Assembly: GCA_023262305.1 (NCBI GenBank)
Contig: JALRCK010000078.1
Location: 1-8,453 of the forward strand
Direction of reading: 5' to 3'
DNA: 8,453 nucleotides
Source of the DNA: Deltaproteobacteria bacterium
Lineage (GTDB): Bacteria > Bdellovibrionota_C > UBA2361 > OMII01
The first letter of the stretch is position 1. The number at the start of each line of letters is the position of its first letter. Shown here piece after piece: positions 5,913 through 8,453 of the stretch. The position numbers were made by a program, and so were the translations under genes. The notes beneath the pieces are model-generated. The model made no database searches. It was not told the DNA's origin and worked only from the letters and a program-made list of their open reading frames with translations.

Positions 5913-6972
5913 GCAACGCCTCCGCTTGATAGTGCGCGACGATAGGATCAATAAGCTGGTCGACATCCCCTCCGAGCACCGCGTTTACATCACTCACTGA
6001 GAGTTTAATACGGTGGTCGGTGATACGAGACTGCGGAAAGTTATACGTTCGTATCTTCTCTGAACGATCTCCCGTTCCAACCTGGCTGCGCCTGTCGTCT
6101 CGGCGCTCGGCATCAAGTTCTGCCTGCTTCGCCTCATAGATGCGCGCTTTCAAGACCCGCATCGCCTTCTCTTTGTTCTTAATCTGAGACTTCTCATCCT
6201 GCATCGCGACAACAACACCCGTTGGGATGTGGGTTATGCGCACGGCAGAGTCGGTTGTGTTTACGGACTGTCCACCCGGGCCACCAGAACGATACACATC
6301 GATGCGAAGATCTTTCTCAAGAATCTTTACCTCTACGTCCTCAGCTTCAGGAAGAACCGCCACCGTTACCGTTGAGGTGTGAATTCGTCCAGCCGCCTCA
6401 GTTGCTGGGACACGCTGAACTCGGTGCACCCCTCGCTCATATTTAAGTCGGCTGAACGCGCCCTCACCCGTGATCATGGCGATCACCTCTTTAATGCCGC
6501 CCGGACCAGCGTCACTTAAGCTCATCACCTCCACACGCCAGCCACGAGTCTCGGCATACCGGGAGTACATACGGAAGAGCTCAGCAGCGAAGAGGGATGC
6601 TTCATCACCTCCAGCTCCTGCGCGGATCTCAAGGATTACGTTCTTTGAGTCGTTCGGATCCTTCGGCAAGAGCAGAATTTGAAGTTGCCCCTCAAGATCA
6701 ACAACAACACTCTCAAGAACTCGCATCTCCTCGGTCGCCATCTCTCGCAGATCAGGATCAGTTGAGGACGCCAAGAGCTCCTTGCTGCCGGCAAGCTCCT
6801 CGCTCGCTTTGCGAAACGATCGATAGGTCGTCACCAGATCTGTCAGATCCTTATACTCCTTGGAGTACTTCTGGAAGATGTCCCTGTCGGAGATGATCTC
6901 CGGCTTTGACAACTGCTGAGCGAGCGATTCGTAACGCTCCTCAACCTCTTTTAATTTATCCCACATGCTCAT
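5890..6972 (-). CDS. prfA: Peptide chain release factor 1 (RF1)
   Basis: RF1 reads UAA and UAG stop codons on the ribosome and triggers hydrolysis of the peptidyl-tRNA. The 360-residue length is standard. The stop-codon-reading tripeptide is PAT (189-191), which identifies RF1 rather than RF2 (SPF). The catalytic loop is RSGGPGGQSVN with GGQ at 233-235; Gln235 is the expected PrmC target. IRAGAGGDEASLFA (116-129) and TYNFPQSRITDHR (309-321) are further family signatures. There is no sign of a programmed frameshift, which belongs to RF2. The start is taken at ATG 6972 (6970..6972); a second ATG two codons on (6966) fits the usual family N-terminus (M-[FW]-D-K-L) as well or better, and neither has a strong ribosome binding site. 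The gene begins 16 bases after the upstream hydrolase-like gene and overlaps prmC. Confidence 0.98.
   Translation of the reverse strand: MSMWDKLKEVEERYESLAQQLSKPEIISDRDIFQKYSKEYKDLTDLVTTYRSFRKASEELAGSKELLASSTDPDLREMATEEMRVLESVVVDLEGQLQILLLPKDPNDSKNVILEIRAGAGGDEASLFAAELFRMYSRYAETRGWRVEVMSLSDAGPGGIKEVIAMITGEGAFSRLKYERGVHRVQRVPATEAAGRIHTSTVTVAVLPEAEDVEVKILEKDLRIDVYRSGGPGGQSVNTTDSAVRITHIPTGVVVAMQDEKSQIKNKEKAMRVLKARIYEAKQAELDAERRDDRRSQVGTGDRSEKIRTYNFPQSRITDHRIKLSVSDVNAVLGGDVDQLIDPIVAHYQAEALRGETVVQ
5919..5923 (-). promoter_or_regulatory. Ribosome binding site of prmC inside prfA
   Basis: GGAGG on the minus strand, followed by a 6-base spacer and the in-frame GTG at 5912. It lies within the last codons of prfA. 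It decides the prmC start: the upstream ATG at 5966 has no comparable site and would give an N-terminal extension not expected for the family. Confidence 0.7.
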
Positions 6973-6988
6973 ACGACAACTTCTTCAA

Positions 6989-8176
6989 CTACTCCGTCTC
7001 TAACAATGCTGTGTGAATATCGGCGCGCAGCGAGGTCGAGCGTTTTGAGGGGTTTTTTAGAACGCTCCCACTCGTCAAAACAACAGCCACGAGATCTCGC
7101 TTTGGCTCTATGATCACGGAACACCCTGTTCCACTTGAAACCATCACGGCTTCAGCAGCGACTCCAGCTGCGGTCGTATGCTCTCGCGAAGAGAGCCCCT
7201 CGAATCCTAGTCTCCAGTCAGAGTCAAACCCGGGCACCGTAGGCGCTAAGAACGACCGCACAACATCTTGGTGGAGTATATCAGAACGACCTTTAAGCGC
7301 CGCTAGTAACTCAGCGCCCCAGACGAGAAGATCATCTGCGGTGCCGAAAAGTCCGTTGTGTCCAGACACGCCACCCATCGCCCACGTGTGCTCATCCAAG
7401 ACTTCTCCACATATCAATCGACCCCGACGCGGACACGCGCCAGAGACAGCAAACAACTCGGTCTTTGGCTGAATCCCCTTTGAGCGAACGGTTGAGAGAT
7501 CGATGAAGTTAAGGCTTCGAAGACCGAGCGGAGCAGCGATGAAGCGCGAGAATGCTTTCTCAAGTGGCATCCCCACAATCGCCTCGCAGATCTCGCCCAG
7601 AATTATATAGTCCGCATCACTTCGGAGTTGACGAGTGGCGATGGCGTGGCGTTGAGCAACTTTGTGGAGGAGCTTGTAGGCATAGTTCCGAGCGCCGCTG
7701 CTCGCCAAGAGTCCGGGTCGAGAACCCGCATGCGCGCGGGCAATGTCGTCTGCTACTGTTATCGATGAGCCATATCCCGCCACATGCGCGAGGAGGTGCG
7801 CCAAGGTAATCTGCGACCGTTCACCAATCGCAAGCGCCGGAACAAATCGCGAAGCCCTATCCAGTAGACTTACCTTACCCGTCGATATGAGCCGCATCAT
7901 CAAGGTCGCAGTGCATACGACCTCTGTGAGCGTTCCGAGATCGAATACAGTTGAGAACTCAAGCGGACAGGGTTCGGGAGACGCGCCGGGGGAGGTCTTA
8001 GTCCCCTTACATACCTGAACGGTGAAGCGGCCATATTGGGCTGCAAGCACCACCCCACCCGTTACAACCCCCTCTGCTATGCCCCGATCGAGGGCTTCTG
8101 AAACTCGGGTCGACACCCCCCCTCGCCAGCCCTGGGTGCCGATGTCCTGACTATGTATATTGAGAGCAACGCTCAT
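6989..8176 (-). CDS. Beta-lactamase/serine-hydrolase-fold protein with replaced catalytic residues (probable pseudoenzyme)
   Basis: The 395-residue protein follows the class C beta-lactamase/esterase fold (PF00144 type): an N-terminal segment ending GVVLAAQYGR, FDLGTLTEVV (78-87), LLAHVAGYG (128-136, the usual LLtHtSGl region), DADYIILGE (187-195), GGVSGHNGLFGTADDL (268-283) and a C-terminal strand IIEPKRDLVAVVLTSG (355-370). By eye, all three active-site motifs are changed. The Ser-x-x-Lys site reads Thr82-L-T-Glu85 (ACG at 7933..7931, GAG at 7924..7922). The Tyr of Y-S-D/N reads Arg185 (CGA at 7624..7622). The HTG/KTG box region reads roughly VSS (346-348). Ordinary acyl-enzyme catalysis is therefore unlikely. 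The frame is intact and lies 16 bases before prfA, suggesting retained function as a binding or regulatory protein. No signal peptide is visible. AGGT lies a few bases before the ATG. Confidence 0.85.
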   Translation of the reverse strand: MSVALNIHSQDIGTQGWRGGVSTRVSEALDRGIAEGVVTGGVVLAAQYGRFTVQVCKGTKTSPGASPEPCPLEFSTVFDLGTLTEVVCTATLMMRLISTGKVSLLDRASRFVPALAIGERSQITLAHLLAHVAGYGSSITVADDIARAHAGSRPGLLASSGARNYAYKLLHKVAQRHAIATRQLRSDADYIILGEICEAIVGMPLEKAFSRFIAAPLGLRSLNFIDLSTVRSKGIQPKTELFAVSGACPRRGRLICGEVLDEHTWAMGGVSGHNGLFGTADDLLVWGAELLAALKGRSDILHQDVVRSFLAPTVPGFDSDWRLGFEGLSSREHTTAAGVAAEAVMVSSGTGCSVIIEPKRDLVAVVLTSGSVLKNPSKRSTSLRADIHTALLETE

Positions 8177-8453
8177 GGCTTACCTAGGCAACGAAAAAAC
8201 ATCAGGAAAGTCAGGCAGATACAAATGCCCAACACCTTTAGAGTGCAGAACCCCCACAAGGGACCAACCGTCGGGGACTATAGCCCGATTTCCGGGGAGA
8301 AATCTATAAACTGACCCTCCGGCTTCAGCTCTTCAACGGGTCACAACCCAACCAGTGAATGGCACTAGGGGTGTCCCATATATCCCTCGTTCTACCGGAC
8401 CCAAAAAGAAAATCTTCCCCTCCCCTTGAAATGATGTGGACCAGTGCGCATTA
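8177..8453. other. Region upstream of the hydrolase-like gene with no supported gene
   Basis: I see no convincing gene here on either strand. Two minus-strand frames run in from the right edge for about 40 codons (stops near 8330-8340) and could be the tail of an upstream gene, but neither shows a family motif I trust. Two small inverted repeats are present: GATTTC/GAAATC (8287..8292 and 8299..8304) and TGACCC/GGGTCA (8312..8317 and 8338..8343). They could be leader structures. The ribosomal protein gene rpmE, often upstream of prfA, is not here. Confidence 0.4.
8377..8404 (-). promoter_or_regulatory. Possible promoter for the hydrolase-like/prfA/prmC cluster
   Basis: On the minus strand TTGGGT (8404..8399) and TATATG (8382..8377) are 16 bases apart and resemble -35 and -10 boxes (three and four matches of six). 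Transcription would start near 8370, leaving a leader of roughly 195 bases before the ATG at 8176. The match is modest and could be chance. Confidence 0.2.

Noticed and set aside
6222..6896. Several plus-strand frames opposite prfA
   Set aside because: Low-complexity shadows of the highly conserved RF1 gene.
8326..8450. Minus-strand frame at the right edge containing PSAIHWLGCDPL, reminiscent of oligopeptide ABC transporter permeases
   Set aside because: The likeness covers about a dozen residues, a stop follows at once, and the competing frame is equally open, so chance or a decayed fragment cannot be told apart.

Overview
The window is ordinary bacterial chromosome, moderately GC-rich. I see no transposase, integrase, CRISPR array, tRNA or rRNA. 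The genes fit a Gram-negative bacterium: prfA, prmC and murA lie together, as in many delta-type proteobacteria and related phyla; an Hda-type DnaA-family ATPase is present; and MurA carries Asp in place of the usual catalytic Cys. I cannot name the species.

Layout from left to right. A minus-strand gene starts just inside the left edge: its first 14 codons (44..1) read like the N-terminus of a FabF-type ketoacyl-ACP synthase. Next come hda (983..237) and murA (2292..1003), both minus strand, 19 bases apart and probably one operon. Two plus-strand genes follow: an unrecognised 99-residue helical protein (2469..2768) and a 713-residue two-domain glycosyltransferase, GT2 joined to GT4 (2946..5087). 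Last is a tight minus-strand cluster: a serine-hydrolase-fold protein (8176..6989), prfA (6972..5890) and prmC (5912..5025).

How they work together. PrmC methylates the GGQ glutamine of RF1, and here the modifier and its substrate are translationally coupled by a 23-base overlap. MurA makes the first committed peptidoglycan precursor, and Hda would restrain DnaA after replication starts, so wall synthesis and replication control share a transcript. The two plus-strand genes separate prmC from murA, which are often adjacent, and the glycosyltransferase runs 63 bases into the 3' end of prmC. This looks like a past insertion.

The points most worth a second look are: MurA Asp117, predicted to give intrinsic fosfomycin insensitivity; the serine-hydrolase homologue, in which all three catalytic motifs are replaced although the frame is intact; a leader hairpin that would hide the ribosome binding site of the glycosyltransferase; and the orphan small gene behind a nested stem-loop. 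I found no clear evidence of a wholly new multi-gene system.
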